The position numbers and the translations under genes were made by a program. A stretch of 64,000 nt of DNA from NCBI RefSeq assembly GCF_015840915.1, contig NZ_CP060398.1:496001-560000 (forward strand), written 5' to 3'. Source of the DNA: Synechococcus sp. CBW1002. Its GTDB lineage: Bacteria; Cyanobacteriota; Cyanobacteriia; PCC-6307; Cyanobiaceae. The notes below the pieces were generated by a model that had not been told where the DNA came from, ran no database searches, and saw only the letters and a program-made list of their open reading frames with translations. Below are positions 62,836 to 64,000 of the stretch, in pieces (the first letter of the stretch is position 1; each line of letters begins with the position of its first letter).

Positions 62836-63417
62836 CTAATCCAACGGCCCCAGCAGGGCGCCAAGCTCCGCAGTGGACCAGGAGTTCAGGGGATGGCGGG
62901 CCAGGGCTGCGTTGCTGAGGTCGTGGCGGCCTGTGATCTCGGGTCCGCACCAAGGCGGCACCACCACCTCGGTGCCGGCATCGGGCAGTTCAACTTCCGC
63001 CACCACCAGCGGAGCATTGGCCCCCTCAAACACATCCAGCACCCAGTCGCCCCCGGGCAGATCCAGGCCATAGCGGTGCTTGAGCACCTGGTTTGGCGCC
63101 TGGGCCAGCAGAGCCTCGCCATCCGCCCACGGGATCGCGTATTCGAATTCCTGGCGGATCAAGGGAACGACGGTGGCAGCCTTGTCCGCTGGAACCTGCA
63201 CGGCCTCCGATAACGGTGCCTCGGATGACACCGCTCCAGATGGCACCGCCGCCTTGAGGGTGAGCCAGGCGCGGTCCCCATCGGCGAGGCGCACCCGCAG
63301 GGTGAAGCCATCCTCCCGGCTCACCAGATACCCCTGGGCCAATTGCTCACTCCAGCGCACCCGCGTCCGCCATTGATCCCCACGCACAAGAAAGCGACGC
63401 TCGATTTCCAGGGCCAT
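62836..63417 (-). CDS. CYTH-domain protein
   Basis: 193 residues from ATG 63417. The N-terminal EIERRFLVRG (E-x-E-R-x-F) is the CYTH signature. The tunnel-fold basic and acidic residues continue in FTLRVRLADGDRAWLTLKAAV, RQEFEYAIPWADGEALL and WVLDVFEGANAPLVVAEVELPD. The superfamily hydrolyses triphosphates (inorganic triphosphate, thiamine triphosphate) or makes cAMP. In bacteria of this form a triphosphatase role is likeliest. It lies 53 bp from the nadK stop on the same strand. Confidence 0.88.
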   Translation of the reverse strand: MALEIERRFLVRGDQWRTRVRWSEQLAQGYLVSREDGFTLRVRLADGDRAWLTLKAAVPSGAVSSEAPLSEAVQVPADKAATVVPLIRQEFEYAIPWADGEALLAQAPNQVLKHRYGLDLPGGDWVLDVFEGANAPLVVAEVELPDAGTEVVVPPWCGPEITGRHDLSNAALARHPLNSWSTAELGALLGPLD

Positions 63418-63470
63418 GGCTGCAGGGCGACGCCATGGCGCCGGATCTCTGCCGTCATTCTGGGCCGGCC

Positions 63471-64000
63471 TCAGTTGGGCCCGGCTTCGGCTCCATCGAG
63501 GCTGCCGGCCCAGTGGAGTTTGCGGGTGAGGGTGCGGTAGTAGGAGGGGCTCTGCTCAAGGATCACGAACAGGGCCGGGTGCGGACTGCGCTGCACGATG
63601 CAGCGATCGCCCGGCTCCAGTTCGGTGGCGTGGGCGCCGTCTTTCCAGAGCTTGACGCGGCGGCTGCTCTCCCCCAGGGGCCAGACGATCAGTCGCGCCC
63701 GCGGCGGCACGACCACCGCCCGGCTGGAAAGACTCATGGGGCAGATCGGCGTGATCACGATCGCCTCGATGCCCGGATGGAGGATTGGTCCACCCGCCGC
63801 CATGGCGTATCCCGTGGAACCGGTGGGGGTGGCGATGATCAGGCCATCGCCGCGGTACTGGTCCACCACCTCGCCGTCGATTTCCAGTTCGAGCACACAG
63901 GTGGGCGACAGCTCATCGAGGCAGGGTCGCAGGTAGAAATCGTTCAGGGCGCAGTGGGCTCCATCGCTGTCATCGCCCAGCAGCACCCCATCGCCGCGAT
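63471..64000 (-). CDS. nadK: NAD kinase, 5' part outside the window
   Basis: About 176 C-terminal residues are visible and the frame is open to the right edge. Diagnostic strings are [30 protein letters not shown] (NAD-binding) and [18 protein letters not shown]. It phosphorylates NAD to NADP using ATP. The N-terminal GGDGT motif is outside the window. CYTH follows on the same strand. Confidence 0.93.
   Translation of the reverse strand, partial: RGDGVLLGDDSDGAHCALNDFYLRPCLDELSPTCVLELEIDGEVVDQYRGDGLIIATPTGSTGYAMAAGGPILHPGIEAIVITPICPMSLSSRAVVVPPRARLIVWPLGESSRRVKLWKDGAHATELEPGDRCIVQRSPHPALFVILEQSPSYYRTLTRKLHWAGSLDGAEAGPN

Overview
The window comes from a high-GC alpha-cyanobacterium of the Cyanobium/Synechococcus picocyanobacterial lineage. 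It carries a D2 protein gene (psbD), NDH-1 subunit genes (ndhO, ndhM, ndhF, ndhD), ycf3, ycf33, ycf34, rpaA, rpaB, pedR, poly-cis carotenoid genes (crtQ, crtP, crtB) and SLH-type outer-membrane porins. Most of it is dense, housekeeping-type DNA with short gaps and many coupled or overlapping gene ends.

Layout. 1-2.5 kb: a FemAB/GNAT-like gene running off the left edge and a small secreted protein, whose last four codons were replaced by an intact IS1595-family element (1467-2496) with 12-bp inverted ends and an 8-bp target duplication. 2.5-11.2 kb: a RibD-type reductase, a tandem-domain 6-carboxytetrahydropterin synthase, aroK, a CRR7-like protein, a secreted protein, a GST, then ycf33-rbfA-nagZ and a glycosyltransferase-TPR-uroporphyrinogen-III synthase fusion. 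11.2-19.8 kb: lipoprotein, SRPBCC protein, crtQ, an A-type Fe-S carrier, a TPR protein, a lipid-A-disaccharide-synthase-related protein, an epimerase, an antiporter, ndhO and a J-domain protein. 19.8-23.5 kb: two tandem iron-uptake-type porins with nearly identical N-terminal halves. 23.5-26.8 kb: two polytopic membrane proteins (GT39 and DUF2079).

26.8-29.4 kb is the accessory, scarred part. An ISAs1-family element (27314-28560) sits between the 5' part of an ATP-grasp-like gene and the 5' part of an ABC transporter gene. No target duplication is seen, so this looks like the remains of a deleted or rearranged peptide- or metabolite-type cluster. Its transposase is split by a -1 frameshift exactly at a CCCTTTT heptamer. 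Beside it lies a 17-codon ORF with a very strong ribosome binding site, an upstream complementary segment and its own terminator-like hairpin.

29.4-47.9 kb: a solo psbD with an HLR1-like RpaB site, a UPF0367 protein, an ECF-type ATPase, tRNA-Asn, rpaA, holB-tmk-copper ATPase, ycf3, radA, rpaB, the lipid block plsX-fabH-fabD-plsC, then YdcF-tsaB-ycf34, CCA transferase and an RRM RNA-binding protein. 48-64 kb: an alpha/beta hydrolase, crtB-crtP, ndhM-DUF3172, rbcR, an NnrU/Z-ISO-family protein, ndhF-ndhD, lapA-like, scpA, an NDP-sugar pyrophosphorylase, metF, pedR, a CYTH protein and a truncated nadK.

Functional themes. Photosynthetic electron flow is represented by D2, Ycf3, four NDH subunits and CRR7, and by the regulators RpaA, RpaB, PedR and RbcR. 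The early carotenoid pathway (crtB, crtP, crtQ and a candidate Z-ISO) and the start of fatty-acid and phospholipid synthesis also lie here. No CRISPR array, prophage, rRNA operon or obvious defence island was seen. Start codons are often GTG or TTG; where the start is doubtful this is stated.
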